From positions 434,001 through 498,000 of the forward strand of contig NZ_CP041070.1 of the NCBI RefSeq assembly GCF_006459125.1: a stretch of 64,000 nt of DNA, read 5' to 3'. The notes under the pieces are model-generated. The model searched no databases. It was given only the letters and a program-made list of their open reading frames with translations, and was not told the DNA's origin. Source of the stretch: Halarcobacter anaerophilus. GTDB lineage: Bacteria; Campylobacterota; Campylobacteria; Campylobacterales; Arcobacteraceae. Positions 10,434 through 18,869 of the stretch are shown one piece after another (position 1 is the stretch's first letter; each line of letters opens with the position of its first letter). A program made the position numbers and the translations under genes.

Positions 10434-10959
10434 ACACGTGGCTTTTGCTTTTAGGTGTTTCAGCAAACTCTACACTTGCTACTTTTATCCCTAAATCTTG
10501 CATTTTTTCAGAAGTTATTTTTAAAAACCAAGCTGATAAATTTTCACTTGTAGGAACAAAATCTACAAGAACATAGCCCTCATACATCTCTTTGATATGA
10601 AGAGGTTCATCTTTTATTTTTGTCAAGTCCACTAATTTGTAACCCTCTTCAAATTCCATAAGTTCTTCTTTTGAATAGTGAGGAAGAAGGGTTTCAAAAA
10701 GCGGATCATTTATATCAATAATAAATTTATGATCCAATACATCATCTAAAAACTGTTTAAACCAATTTAGATGTTTAAAATCCGTAACCATTCCGTTTTT
10801 TAATTTTGTTGCTTCTAAAAATACTACAACTTTACCTTGATGCCCGTGAAGATGTCTGCATTTTAAACACGGATCAAGTGAATAATCGGGATTTAGTTCT
10901 TGCGACCAAACTCTGTGTCCATAACAAAAATCAAAAGATTTAGATATTTTCCAAGTCAC
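10426..10959 (-). CDS. queD: 6-carboxy-5,6,7,8-tetrahydropterin synthase
   Basis: QueD converts dihydroneopterin triphosphate to carboxy-tetrahydropterin, the QueE substrate. The 177-aa protein is longer than the usual 120 aa because of an insertion around residues 75-125. Zinc ligands are H15, H38 and H40 (HLHGHQG). C34 occupies the catalytic cysteine position four residues before H38. The start codon overlaps the queC stop by 1 nt and the gene end overlaps queE, so queC-queD-queE form a coupled unit. Confidence 0.92.
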   Translation of the reverse strand: MTWKISKSFDFCYGHRVWSQELNPDYSLDPCLKCRHLHGHQGKVVVFLEATKLKNGMVTDFKHLNWFKQFLDDVLDHKFIIDINDPLFETLLPHYSKEELMEFEEGYKLVDLTKIKDEPLHIKEMYEGYVLVDFVPTSENLSAWFLKITSEKMQDLGIKVASVEFAETPKSKSHVYA

Positions 10960-11630
10960 TAATTTGCCTTATAAGGTATTGGGTCAACTGCGTTGGCTTC
11001 TTTAAAGCCGTTTAGTCTTAATCTACAAGAATCACAAACTCCGCAAGCTTCCTCTTCTTCTTTATAACAAGACCAAGTGTGTTCCAAAGGAACATTCAAT
11101 TCTAAAGCTTTTTTTACAATATCACTTTTCATTAATTTTACAAGGGGTGTTTTAATCTCAAGTTTTGTAGACTCTTTTGTTCCTTCGTTAATTGCACTTG
11201 TCATCTTTTTTATAAAAGAGTCTGTACAATCGGGATATCCCGAACTATCCTCTTCTACTACACCTATAAAAAGAGCCTGAGCTTCCTCTTTTTCCGCTAT
11301 TGCAGTTGCTATAGAGAGAAAAATCCCGTTTCTAAAAGGAACATAGGTAATAGGAACTCCGGGTTTTACACCTTGTGTTGGAACATCTATAGATTTATCG
11401 GTTAAAGCACTTGCTCCGATTTGTGTGAAAAACGGAATATCTATTTCATATTTTTGTTCTATTTCTAAATCTTTGCATATATTTCTAAAAGATTCAAGTT
11501 CTTTATTTTGTGTTCTTTGTCCATAATTAAAATGAACAGCAATAATATCATATCCTTCATCTTTTGCTATATATGCGGCTAATGTGGAGTCCATTCCTCC
11601 ACTTAATATACATACAGCTTTTTTACTCAT
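10959..11630 (-). CDS. queC: 7-cyano-7-deazaguanine synthase
   Basis: QueC uses ATP and ammonia to turn 7-carboxy-7-deazaguanine into preQ0. The 223-aa protein starts with the PP-loop SGGMDST at 10-16. It ends with a zinc site of four cysteines, C188, C196, C199 and C202 ([13 protein letters not shown]). Residues around 127-136 ([10 protein letters not shown]) are also family-typical. The start lies inside the 3' end of moeA (8-nt overlap), so the molybdenum gene moeA and the que genes share a transcript. Confidence 0.95.
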   Translation of the reverse strand: MSKKAVCILSGGMDSTLAAYIAKDEGYDIIAVHFNYGQRTQNKELESFRNICKDLEIEQKYEIDIPFFTQIGASALTDKSIDVPTQGVKPGVPITYVPFRNGIFLSIATAIAEKEEAQALFIGVVEEDSSGYPDCTDSFIKKMTSAINEGTKESTKLEIKTPLVKLMKSDIVKKALELNVPLEHTWSCYKEEEEACGVCDSCRLRLNGFKEANAVDPIPYKAN

Positions 11631-12846
11631 TTGTTAAAAAATCCTTATCATCTTTTCCGAAAAATTTCCAATTTATCGGAAGAACTTTTACTAATGCACC
11701 TTTTTTTAATAAAGAGACATCTTCATTTAATACTATCATTGAATTACATCTTGACAGAGTTGAAACCATTCCGGGACTTCTTTTTTGCTCAGCATTAAAA
11801 GATTCTCCGTCAAAAAATCCTGGAATTATAGTAATTCTTCCTTTTTTATTTCTTAACTCTTCTGCCATTTTTGAAATTATAAAGTTGTGGTGTATTTTAT
11901 TACAGCCAAGCAGTTTTTGAACAATTAATTTTCCGAAAAGTTCAAAAATGAGTGCGCCAGCAAGGGGATTTCCAGGAAGATTTAAAATATAGGTATCTTT
12001 TATTTTGCCTAAAACAGTAGGTTTCCCCGGTTTTATTTTTATGCCTTCAAAAATATTTTTGGATTCCAACTCATTAAAAGCAGCTTTTGTAAAATCAGCA
12101 TCTCCTACGGATACTCCGCCTGATGTTATTATCATATCGGCATCTAAAGAGTTTTGTATTAACTCTTTAATTGATTCAATAGAATCATGAGCTTGTCCTA
12201 TAAAATCGACTTCACAACCTAACTCTTTGCATCTGCTTATAAAAGTCGGCGTATTTGAGTTATAGATTTGATAATCTTCTGCTTTTTCATAATGAAGTTT
12301 TAACTCTTCACCGCTTGCAAACACTACGATTTTCGGTTTTTTATAAACTTTTATATGGGAAATTCCCTGGCTTGCCAAAAGAGTAATTTTTGAAAAATTT
12401 ATCTCTTCTTTCTCTTTTAATAAAATCTCTTCTTTTTTTATATCTTCACCTATAAATCGGATGTGTTGATTTAATTTTATATCTTTGGGTACGATAATCT
12501 GCTTTTGGGATATAATTTCACAATTCTCTTTTGGAACGATTGCAGTACAATTATCGGGAACTTTTGCACCTGTCATAATCTTTACACAGGTCTTGTTTTC
12601 TAGTAAAAGGTTATTATTGTCTCCTGCAAATATTGTATCTTTTACTTCAAGTTTTTCTCCGCAGTCTTCATGTAATATTGCGTATCCGTCCATTGCTGAA
12701 TTGTTAAATTTAGGCAGACTGCTTGTTGCTTTTATATTTTGTGCGCAAATTCTGTTTATGGAGTCTTCAATAGGAAGAATTTCAAATTTTGTTTTAAGCT
12801 CTAAATCGGAGATTATTTTTAGTGCTTCTTTTACATCTATAGCCAT
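11623..12846 (-). CDS. moeA: Molybdopterin molybdenumtransferase
   Basis: MoeA inserts molybdate into adenylylated molybdopterin. The 407-aa protein has the N-terminal MoeA domains (NSAMDGYAI near 47-55) and the central MoCF-binding domain with [11 protein letters not shown] and [12 protein letters not shown]-terminal beta-barrel contains NKKGRI and [17 protein letters not shown]. Length is standard. It is the first gene of the minus-strand unit moeA-queC-queD-queE. Divergent from it, with only 70 nt between, is the membrane-protein/rsmE pair. Confidence 0.94.
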   Translation of the reverse strand: MAIDVKEALKIISDLELKTKFEILPIEDSINRICAQNIKATSSLPKFNNSAMDGYAILHEDCGEKLEVKDTIFAGDNNNLLLENKTCVKIMTGAKVPDNCTAIVPKENCEIISQKQIIVPKDIKLNQHIRFIGEDIKKEEILLKEKEEINFSKITLLASQGISHIKVYKKPKIVVFASGEELKLHYEKAEDYQIYNSNTPTFISRCKELGCEVDFIGQAHDSIESIKELIQNSLDADMIITSGGVSVGDADFTKAAFNELESKNIFEGIKIKPGKPTVLGKIKDTYILNLPGNPLAGALIFELFGKLIVQKLLGCNKIHHNFIISKMAEELRNKKGRITIIPGFFDGESFNAEQKRSPGMVSTLSRCNSMIVLNEDVSLLKKGALVKVLPINWKFFGKDDKDFLTNE

Positions 12847-12882
12847 ATTTATCCTTTTACTAACACCTTATGACAATTGAGG

Positions 12883-12888
12883 TATAAT
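12883..12888 (+). promoter_or_regulatory. Probable -10 element for the membrane-protein/rsmE pair
   Basis: TATAAT embedded in the palindrome GGTATAATACC lies 29 nt upstream of the 12917 start in the gap divergent from moeA. An AGAGAG-rich ribosome-binding region follows. Pattern match only. Confidence 0.4.
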
Positions 12889-12916
12889 ACCGAAATTTTT
12901 TAAAAGAGAGATTAAC

Positions 12917-13321
12917 ATGGAATTGATGAGTAGCGCAGTAGTTACACATGTGTATGCAATATATGTTTTTTTAGTGATTATGCTTTTTAATTTATATTCG
13001 GTATATTCTGTAGAAGCTTATATAAAATTGGCAAAAAGATTGAAATTTATGACACCTGTTTATCATCTGTCAAATGCGATTGTTATGTATACAGGAGCAA
13101 TTGTTGCGGCATATGCAAGCACTTTTTCTTTTACTATTGCTTTAATGATACCAACCTCTATTTTTTTAATGGTTATTGAAATAAAAAGATATAAAAAGAT
13201 GAGAGTTATAAAATCAACTGATATTGAACTTCAAAATGAATTTAAAATCTATGCAAAGAAAATTTATACAATAGAAGTTGCGGTTCTTATTGCAGTTTAT
13301 ATTATAAGTAAAGTATTCTAA
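12917..13321 (+). CDS. Small conserved integral membrane protein, function unknown
   Basis: This 134-aa protein is hydrophobic, with about four predicted membrane helices (roughly 10-32, 48-66, 69-87 and 114-132) and a basic loop between helices three and four (EIKRYKKMRVIKS). I do not recognise a characterised family; proteins of this size and place appear in related Campylobacterota by memory only. Its stop overlaps the rsmE start by 1 nt (TAATG), so the two are translationally coupled. Function cannot be assigned. Confidence 0.75.
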   Translation: MELMSSAVVTHVYAIYVFLVIMLFNLYSVYSVEAYIKLAKRLKFMTPVYHLSNAIVMYTGAIVAAYASTFSFTIALMIPTSIFLMVIEIKRYKKMRVIKSTDIELQNEFKIYAKKIYTIEVAVLIAVYIISKVF

Positions 13322-13992
13322 TGCAGTTTTCTTTTTCAAACATTGCAGGAACAAAAAGTATCGAAATCGATACGGATTTATATAAATATTTAATTAAAGC
13401 AAGAAGACATAAAGTAGGGGAGATTATCCCTTTTAGAAATTTAAAAGATAGTTTTATCTACTTCTATGAAATTATCTTTATTGATAGAAAAAAGGCTCTT
13501 TTAGAGCTTAAAAACTATGAAGAGAAGATTATTGAAAATCCCAAAAAACTTCATTTGGCTTGGTGTGTCGTAGATCCTAAAACAGTTGAAAAATCGATTG
13601 CTTCATTAAATGAAATCGGAGTAGATAAAATAAGTTTTATATATTGCGAGTATTCCCAAAAAAATTTTAAAATAAATTTTGAGAAACTGGAAAAGATTTT
13701 GATTAATTCCTCTTCCCAATGTGGACGAAGCTCTATTATAAAACTTGAAGAGTGTGAAAGTTTGGCTAAATTTTTAGAAAAAAATCCGGACTCATATATG
13801 TTGGATTTTTCAAATAAAAGTATTGATGTTGAGGTTGAATCTATAAATAGTTTAATCATCGGCTGTGAAGGCGGTTTTTCCAAAAAAGAGAGAGAATTAT
13901 TTAATCAAGAAAAAATTGTAGGATTTGAGTCAAATTTGATTTTGAGAAGTGAAACTGCAGTTATCTCTGCAGCTTCAAAAATTATAATTTAA
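13321..13992 (+). CDS. rsmE: 16S rRNA (uracil(1498)-N(3))-methyltransferase
   Basis: RsmE methylates U1498 in the decoding region of 16S rRNA. The 223-aa SPOUT-family protein has the N-terminal PUA-like part (ARRHKVGEIIPF), the middle KSIASLNEIGVDKI with YSQKN, and the C-terminal knot with IIGCEGGFSKKE followed by LGxRILR-like NLILRSETAVISA. The last two motifs bind S-adenosylmethionine in a trefoil knot. It is slightly shorter than the E. coli enzyme. It is coupled to the membrane protein upstream and convergent with a cytochrome gene. Confidence 0.92.
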   Translation: MQFSFSNIAGTKSIEIDTDLYKYLIKARRHKVGEIIPFRNLKDSFIYFYEIIFIDRKKALLELKNYEEKIIENPKKLHLAWCVVDPKTVEKSIASLNEIGVDKISFIYCEYSQKNFKINFEKLEKILINSSSQCGRSSIIKLEECESLAKFLEKNPDSYMLDFSNKSIDVEVESINSLIIGCEGGFSKKERELFNQEKIVGFESNLILRSETAVISAASKIII

Positions 13993-13996
13993 AAGT

Positions 13997-14013
13997 AAAG
14001 TTAAATTAACTTT
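13997..14013. terminator. Short palindrome between convergent rsmE and cytochrome gene
   Basis: AAAGTTAA and TTAACTTT flank a single A, starting a few bases after the rsmE stop and ending just before the cytochrome stop. It could act as a weak bidirectional terminator. The stem is AT-rich and the T-runs are short. Confidence 0.35.
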
Positions 14014-14015
14014 TC

Positions 14016-14411
14016 TTACCAGCTTCTAACTATAGAGTGGCATCTAGCACAGGCATTTAACACGTCAGAATATGCATTTGCCGCATTAATGTAAGCTTTT
14101 TCATCAATATTTAATTCCAAAACATTTACATCAAGTTCAATTCTTTTCGCTGCATTTTCTGCAACATTTACCATGTGTTTTTTGTTTTCAGGTAAATACT
14201 GTGCAATAATCTTTTTATCAGAGAATAGTTTATTCCCGTCTTTTACAAGTTTTGTACCACTTTTGATTAATTCAATATTGTTATTTAAAAAACCTTTTTG
14301 AATTTGAGTCATCCCTTCTTCCATAATTGACATAGATTTTTGCATAACATCTTGAGCTGATGCAACAGAAATTGTTAAAGCTGCAGCAGTTAAAATATTT
14401 ACTAATTTCAT
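14016..14411 (-). CDS. Periplasmic mono-haem c-type cytochrome, C-terminal haem
   Basis: The 131-aa protein has a signal peptide of about 19 residues (MKLVNILTAAALTISVASA). The mature part is mostly helical, and the single haem-binding motif C121-A-R-C124-H125 lies six residues from the C-terminus. A C-terminal CXXCH after a helical bundle is the layout of class II (cytochrome c'-like) proteins, so I suggest that class by architecture only. It lies 37 nt downstream of petC and is probably co-transcribed with the bc complex genes, as if it exchanges electrons with that complex. No conserved partner is proven. Confidence 0.82.
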   Translation of the reverse strand: MKLVNILTAAALTISVASAQDVMQKSMSIMEEGMTQIQKGFLNNNIELIKSGTKLVKDGNKLFSDKKIIAQYLPENKKHMVNVAENAAKRIELDVNVLELNIDEKAYINAANAYSDVLNACARCHSIVRSW

Positions 14412-14448
14412 TTTTTTCCCCTAGATAATTTATTAAGAGAAGAAGTTC

Positions 14449-15477
14449 TTAGTGAACTTCTCTCCATTTACTTGCTTTCCATAACCATGCAAAGATAGCG
14501 AAAATAACTAAATATATTAAGAATTTAGGTCCTAATTCTTCTCTTTGAGCTTTTTTAGAATCCCCAACTTCTTCCATATATGAAACTACTTGTTTTTCCG
14601 CTTCTTGAGTTAATCCAACTCTAGGCATAGCAGTTCCGGCTAAGTGTTTTTGAGGGTCATTAACAAATTCATGTAAATATTGGGCACCTCTACTTTTGAT
14701 ATACTGAGATAAATCAGGTGGAACTTTTCCCATATATGCTTTAATGTTTTCAACAGGTGTATGTGCTGTCATTGTACCTTTTTGCATATCACCGTATTTG
14801 ATTGAGTGACATCTTTGACAAGCATTTTGGAATACTTCTTTGTTTGTCATCTCTTTTGGAGCAATAGATTTTAAATATGCTACCATATCAGCAATTTCTT
14901 GAGGTTGCATCCAACCGTATCCAGGCATTGGATGAACTTTTCCGTCAACAAATTTGTGAGACACTTTTGAAGCTAATGTCGGTTCTTTTATAAAACCTAC
15001 TAAATACTCTTTGCTATATAATTTCCCTGCTGTGCTTAAATCAGGTGGAACTACACCGTATGCAGCAGCAGAACTAGCATCGTCCATAATTTGAGGAAAT
15101 CCTTGAGATTTAATTGAGTGGCACGCTGTACAATTTGATTGTACTAAAACAGCACCGTTTTCAGCATTTCCTGTAAGATTCATAGGCTCTTCGTTTGAAG
15201 CCCAGAAATCATTAATTGTTTTTTCAAAAGAGACAGCAGCTTCATACTCTGTTTTAGCAGGGTGAATTGCTTTTGCATCACCGCTTTTTTCAGCTTCTTC
15301 CAAAGCAGCTTTAGTCTCTTCAACAGTATCTTTTGAAGTTATTTTATCAGCTTCTGCAAAATTGTAATTCACAGGCTCAACATGCGGATGCATTTGAGTG
15401 TGAGCAAAAGGTTCTACACCCCAGTAAGTAATCAGTGTTAATGCTACTACAACAACTAATATTTTTAATTCTCTCAT
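14449..15477 (-). CDS. petC: Di-haem cytochrome c subunit of the quinol-cytochrome c reductase
   Basis: This 342-aa subunit replaces cytochrome c1 in Campylobacterota bc complexes. It has an N-terminal hydrophobic segment (about 5-20) and two class I cytochrome c domains with motifs C116-T-A-C119-H120 and C220-Q-R-C223-H224. Likely axial methionines are M184 (HPMPGYG) and M284 (TAMPRVG). A C-terminal membrane anchor spans about 319-333. Residues 40-90 form a charged helical insertion. Its start overlaps the petB stop by 1 nt. Two haems instead of one should extend the electron path toward periplasmic acceptors. Confidence 0.93.
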   Translation of the reverse strand: MRELKILVVVVALTLITYWGVEPFAHTQMHPHVEPVNYNFAEADKITSKDTVEETKAALEEAEKSGDAKAIHPAKTEYEAAVSFEKTINDFWASNEEPMNLTGNAENGAVLVQSNCTACHSIKSQGFPQIMDDASSAAAYGVVPPDLSTAGKLYSKEYLVGFIKEPTLASKVSHKFVDGKVHPMPGYGWMQPQEIADMVAYLKSIAPKEMTNKEVFQNACQRCHSIKYGDMQKGTMTAHTPVENIKAYMGKVPPDLSQYIKSRGAQYLHEFVNDPQKHLAGTAMPRVGLTQEAEKQVVSYMEEVGDSKKAQREELGPKFLIYLVIFAIFAWLWKASKWREVH

Positions 15478-16724
15478 TACTCACCTCTCTTTTTTGCATC
15501 AATTTTTGTAACAACAGGTAGGAAAATAAATAAAAGGATGAATAGCGTTGCCGCAAAGAATCCAACCCATGCATTTGCCCCTGTCGGAGGTAATTTACCC
15601 CAAATTGTTAATACAATTAAGTCTGCCATTAAAATCCAAAACCAAACAAAGAAAGCAGGTCTTTTATGAGCAGGTAAAATTTTTGTATCTCTGTCTAACC
15701 ATGGTAATAGTAAGAAGATAACATTTGCAAAACCGAATGCAGCAAGACCGATATCAAACGCTTTTAAAGGTCCTACATCAAAGAAGAAACCTCTTAATAC
15801 TTCATATGACCATAGGAAATACCACTCAGGATAAATATGAGCCGGTGTAGACATATTATTTGCAGGATCAAAGTTAACAGGATCCATAGCAAAGTTATAA
15901 TGGAAAAATACTAAATAGAAGTAGAAAATTAAGAAAATACCTAATACAGCTAAATCTTTTGAAATAAATATAGGCCAGAAAGGAATTACTTTTGACTCTT
16001 TTTTGTTTCCGCTTAAATATTTTTCAGCTTCAGCATCATAATCAATATCTTCAGAAGTTTGATTATTAACGTGAGGAATTCTCAATGTATAGAAGTGAAA
16101 TCCAATAAGTAGCATAATTACAATAGGTAATAAGAATACGTGTAACATAAAGAATCTTGTTAATGTAGCATCTGCAACATTAAAGTCTCCTCTAATCCAT
16201 ACTACTAAGGCATCACCTATAAAAGGAACACCACCGAAAAGATTTGTAATAACCATTGCAGCCCAGTAAGACATTTGTCCCCAAGGTAACATATATCCGG
16301 AAAAACCTTCAGCAGAGAATGTTACGAATAATAACATACCTGAAATCCAGATCATCTCTCTACCTTGTTTATAAGAACCGTAATAAATTCCCGTAAACAT
16401 ATGGATATATATAATTAAGAAAACAACTGATGCCGCAACACCGTGCATATGTCTAAACAACCAACCGTACGCAACTTCTTGCATGATTGTGTAGTTAACA
16501 GAATCAAATGCCAAGTTTACATCAGGTTTGTAGTACATTAGTAAGAAAATACCTGAGATTATAAGAATAGTAAAAGTTGTTGCTAAAAGAACACCCATAG
16601 CCCATAAGAAGTTAATATCTTTTGGAATCCAGTATTCTGTCATCATAACTTTATTAAATTTAGTAGTATTTAATCTTTGATCTAACCACTCTCCGACAGA
16701 GTTAGCTTTAGTAATTTTTGCCAT
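15477..16724 (-). CDS. petB: Cytochrome b subunit of the quinol-cytochrome c reductase
   Basis: The 415-aa membrane protein carries both b haems and the quinone sites. Four histidines fit haem ligation: H94 and H108 (RHMHG, YIHMF) paired with H195 and H210. The PEWY motif of the quinol-oxidation site is present (YPEWYFLW), and about eight or more transmembrane helices follow the usual order. The subunit is a full-length fusion rather than split b6 plus subunit IV. It lies 10 nt after petA and overlaps petC by 1 nt. Confidence 0.95.
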   Translation of the reverse strand: MAKITKANSVGEWLDQRLNTTKFNKVMMTEYWIPKDINFLWAMGVLLATTFTILIISGIFLLMYYKPDVNLAFDSVNYTIMQEVAYGWLFRHMHGVAASVVFLIIYIHMFTGIYYGSYKQGREMIWISGMLLFVTFSAEGFSGYMLPWGQMSYWAAMVITNLFGGVPFIGDALVVWIRGDFNVADATLTRFFMLHVFLLPIVIMLLIGFHFYTLRIPHVNNQTSEDIDYDAEAEKYLSGNKKESKVIPFWPIFISKDLAVLGIFLIFYFYLVFFHYNFAMDPVNFDPANNMSTPAHIYPEWYFLWSYEVLRGFFFDVGPLKAFDIGLAAFGFANVIFLLLPWLDRDTKILPAHKRPAFFVWFWILMADLIVLTIWGKLPPTGANAWVGFFAATLFILLFIFLPVVTKIDAKKRGE

Positions 16725-16734
16725 CTACTGCTCC

Positions 16735-17235
16735 TTATGCCATCATCGCAGTAGCGATTTTTTTATATTCAGGACCCTCTTCACCAAGTACAATTTGTGT
16801 CCCTTTTATACTAAAAGGCGGTAAATCAAGAGGTCTAGGAGGAGGTCCGAAAATATTTTCCGCACTTGGATTAAACTCCCCACCATGACATGCACATTTC
16901 CACTTTGTTTTTTTCCATGCAGGAATACAACCTAAGTGAGTACATAGTCCAATAGCAACAGTAAATCTATCGTTACCGACTACTAAGTCTCTTTTATTAT
17001 CTTCCATATCTTCTGTTTTTTTAAGAATAAATATTGGTTTACCTCTCCATGTTACAACAATAGGCTCACCGGCTTTTATTCCACTAAGTTCTACAGTAGT
17101 AAATCCTCCAGCTAATACACTTGGAAGTGGATCCCATGCTTGTTTCATACCAACAAGCGCAGAAGCACCACCGACAGCCGCAACAGCTGCAAATGTATAA
17201 CCTAGAAAATCACGTCTATTTGTTTCGTTAGACAT
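16735..17235 (-). CDS. petA: Rieske iron-sulfur subunit of the quinol-cytochrome c reductase
   Basis: The 166-aa Rieske protein accepts electrons from quinol in the bc complex. It has a Tat-type N-terminus (NRRDFLG, then a hydrophobic helix to about 30) that also serves as membrane anchor. The cluster ligands are C98 and H100 (CTHLGC) with C114 and H117 (CACHGG); C103 and C116 form the usual disulfide. It is the first gene of petA-petB-petC plus the small cytochrome. An AAGGAAG ribosome-binding site and a TATAAT at 17268-17273 precede it. Confidence 0.95.
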   Translation of the reverse strand: MSNETNRRDFLGYTFAAVAAVGGASALVGMKQAWDPLPSVLAGGFTTVELSGIKAGEPIVVTWRGKPIFILKKTEDMEDNKRDLVVGNDRFTVAIGLCTHLGCIPAWKKTKWKCACHGGEFNPSAENIFGPPPRPLDLPPFSIKGTQIVLGEEGPEYKKIATAMMA

Positions 17236-17267
17236 TTAGCTTCCTTATTTTTAATTTAAATCCATCA

Positions 17268-17273
17268 ATTATA
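17268..17273 (-). promoter_or_regulatory. Probable -10 element of the petABC operon
   Basis: On the minus strand TATAAT stands 33 nt upstream of the petA ATG, with an AAGGAAG ribosome-binding site in between. It directly abuts a plus-strand TTGATA (17274-17279), so the two divergent promoter-like signals would compete for polymerase. Confidence 0.45.
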
Positions 17274-17300
17274 TTGATAATTTTCTTAAACTATTATGAT
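17274..17300 (+). promoter_or_regulatory. Promoter-like TTGATA/TATGAT pair divergent from petA
   Basis: TTGATA (17274-17279) and TATGAT (17295-17300) are spaced 15 nt apart on the plus strand. A start near 17307 would place an AAAGGTG ribosome-binding site at the RNA 5' end, followed by a 13-codon frame and a stem-loop. Chance is quite possible in AT-rich DNA. Confidence 0.3.
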
Positions 17301-17322
17301 TTAACTTAAAAGGTGCGGTTTT

Positions 17323-17361
17323 ATGAGTAAGGATGTAGATTTGTTACACAAAGAATTATAA
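17323..17361 (+). CDS. Possible 12-aa leader or micropeptide frame
   Basis: ATG AGT AAG ... TAA encodes MSKDVDLLHKEL. An AAAAGGTG ribosome-binding site stands about 7 nt upstream, a promoter-like pair lies before that, and a 10-bp stem-loop (17371-17394) follows 9 nt after the stop. The set looks like a tiny transcription unit on the strand opposite petA and thrC. Nothing is known of it to me, and so short a frame can arise by chance. Confidence 0.25.
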   Translation: MSKDVDLLHKEL

Positions 17362-17370
17362 GTTTAGCTT

Positions 17371-17394
17371 ATTAGAGATTTATTAATCTCTAAT
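17371..17394. terminator. 10-bp inverted repeat overlapping the thrC stop codon
   Basis: ATTAGAGATT (17371-17380) and AATCTCTAAT (17385-17394) form a perfect stem with a TATT loop. It covers the last codons and stop of thrC on the minus strand, and follows the tiny plus-strand frame. No T-run follows on either strand, so it may slow or protect RNA ends rather than terminate strongly. Confidence 0.35.
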
Positions 17395-18861
17395 AAATTT
17401 GATGATTTCTTCCTCAATTTTCTCTTTTTGAATTACTGTTTTATGTATCTCTTTAGAAGTGAACAGTTTTTGTATAGAATCAGGTAATTTTGCATTATAC
17501 TCTTTTGATATAATTTCTAATGCTTCTTTATCAGAGTATTTTTTATTATCTTCTCTTAGTGCTTGAAGAACTGTCGGAGAAAATTTTGTCCATTCGGCTG
17601 TAGAGTACAGGACTACTTTTAAATCTTTCTCTTTTAGATTTTCATAAGCTTTTATACAAGTTGCGGTGTGAGGATCCATTAAATATCCTGCATCTAAAAA
17701 TCTTTTTATTGTTTTTGCGCCGTAACTATCATCTGAATTAATTGCAGAAAAATATTTTTGGAGTTTTTTTGTCTCTTCTTGAGTCATACTAAATACTCTT
17801 TTTGTATTTAGATCTTCCATCAACTCTTTTGTTCTAGAAGCTCCGTATAAAGAGTATATAACTCTTTCTATATTTGATGATTTTAAGATATCCATTGCAG
17901 GAGACTTTGTAAGTTTTAACTCTTTTTCTCTTATATCGTAAACTCCTGTGTTTATCCACTCTGTTAATATATTGTTTTCATTTGAAGCAACAAGAAGTTT
18001 TTCTACAGGTACTCCCATATTCATAGCATAAAATCCACCTAGCACATTTCCGAAGTTTCCGCTTGGGACAGTTAAATAGATTTTTTCACCATACTTTATC
18101 TCTTCTTGTTTAAGAAGTTGTATGTATGACCAGAAGTGGTAGATTATTTGAAAAATTATTCTACCGAAGTTTACGGAGTTTGCGGCACTTAATTTAATAT
18201 TGTCTTTTTCAAGCTCTTTTTTAAAGTTTTGTGAAGCTAGAAGTTTTTTAAGAGCTGTTTGGGCATCATCAAAATTTCCTTTAATTCCTATAACTTTAAG
18301 ATTTTTACCGTCTTCACATACCATTTGAAGTCTTTGAACGTCAGAAGTTCCTCCGTCAGGATATAAACAGACAACTTGTATATTCTCTTTGTTTTTAAAA
18401 GTATTAAGAGCAGCAGGTCCTGTATCTCCCGATGTTGCAGCAAGAATTAAATATTTTTCATCTCTTTTTTTTGCAATAGAACTTAGTATAGAACCGAAAG
18501 GTTGCAAAGCCATATCTTTGAAAGCTCTTGTAGGTCCGTGATACTGTTCATGTACAAACAGGTCATCTTTTACTTTTACCACAGGGCAAGGATTTGTCGG
18601 ATTATCAAAGTTATCATAAAGATTTAATGCTTTGTTTATCTCTTCGTCTTTAATATCTATTTCAAATGCTTTTAAAATATCGTAAGCCAATTGTTTATAT
18701 GTGGCATTTAGATGATCTAAAATAAAATTTTCTTCAAGTTTCGGCAGCTCTTTTGGTACGTAAAGACCTCCAAAAGAGGCACTTGGATTTAATATTGCTT
18801 CGCTGAATGTAACCTCTGCGGCTCTGTTTTCGTCATTTCCTCTTGTCTCTATAAAGTTCAT
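17383..18861 (-). CDS. thrC: Threonine synthase
   Basis: ThrC makes threonine from O-phosphohomoserine with PLP. The 492-aa protein is the long bacterial/fungal type, with an N-terminal domain (GGLYVPKELP), the PLP lysine K115 in TRAFKDMAL, and the phosphate/PLP-binding ATSGDTGPAAL and SGNFGNVLGG loops. A C-terminal DPHTATCIKA motif is also family-typical. It lies 8 nt downstream of argB on the same strand, a linkage without shared pathway beyond amino-acid synthesis. Confidence 0.95.
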   Translation of the reverse strand: MNFIETRGNDENRAAEVTFSEAILNPSASFGGLYVPKELPKLEENFILDHLNATYKQLAYDILKAFEIDIKDEEINKALNLYDNFDNPTNPCPVVKVKDDLFVHEQYHGPTRAFKDMALQPFGSILSSIAKKRDEKYLILAATSGDTGPAALNTFKNKENIQVVCLYPDGGTSDVQRLQMVCEDGKNLKVIGIKGNFDDAQTALKKLLASQNFKKELEKDNIKLSAANSVNFGRIIFQIIYHFWSYIQLLKQEEIKYGEKIYLTVPSGNFGNVLGGFYAMNMGVPVEKLLVASNENNILTEWINTGVYDIREKELKLTKSPAMDILKSSNIERVIYSLYGASRTKELMEDLNTKRVFSMTQEETKKLQKYFSAINSDDSYGAKTIKRFLDAGYLMDPHTATCIKAYENLKEKDLKVVLYSTAEWTKFSPTVLQALREDNKKYSDKEALEIISKEYNAKLPDSIQKLFTSKEIHKTVIQKEKIEEEIIKFIRD

Positions 18862-18869
18862 GCTTTTCC

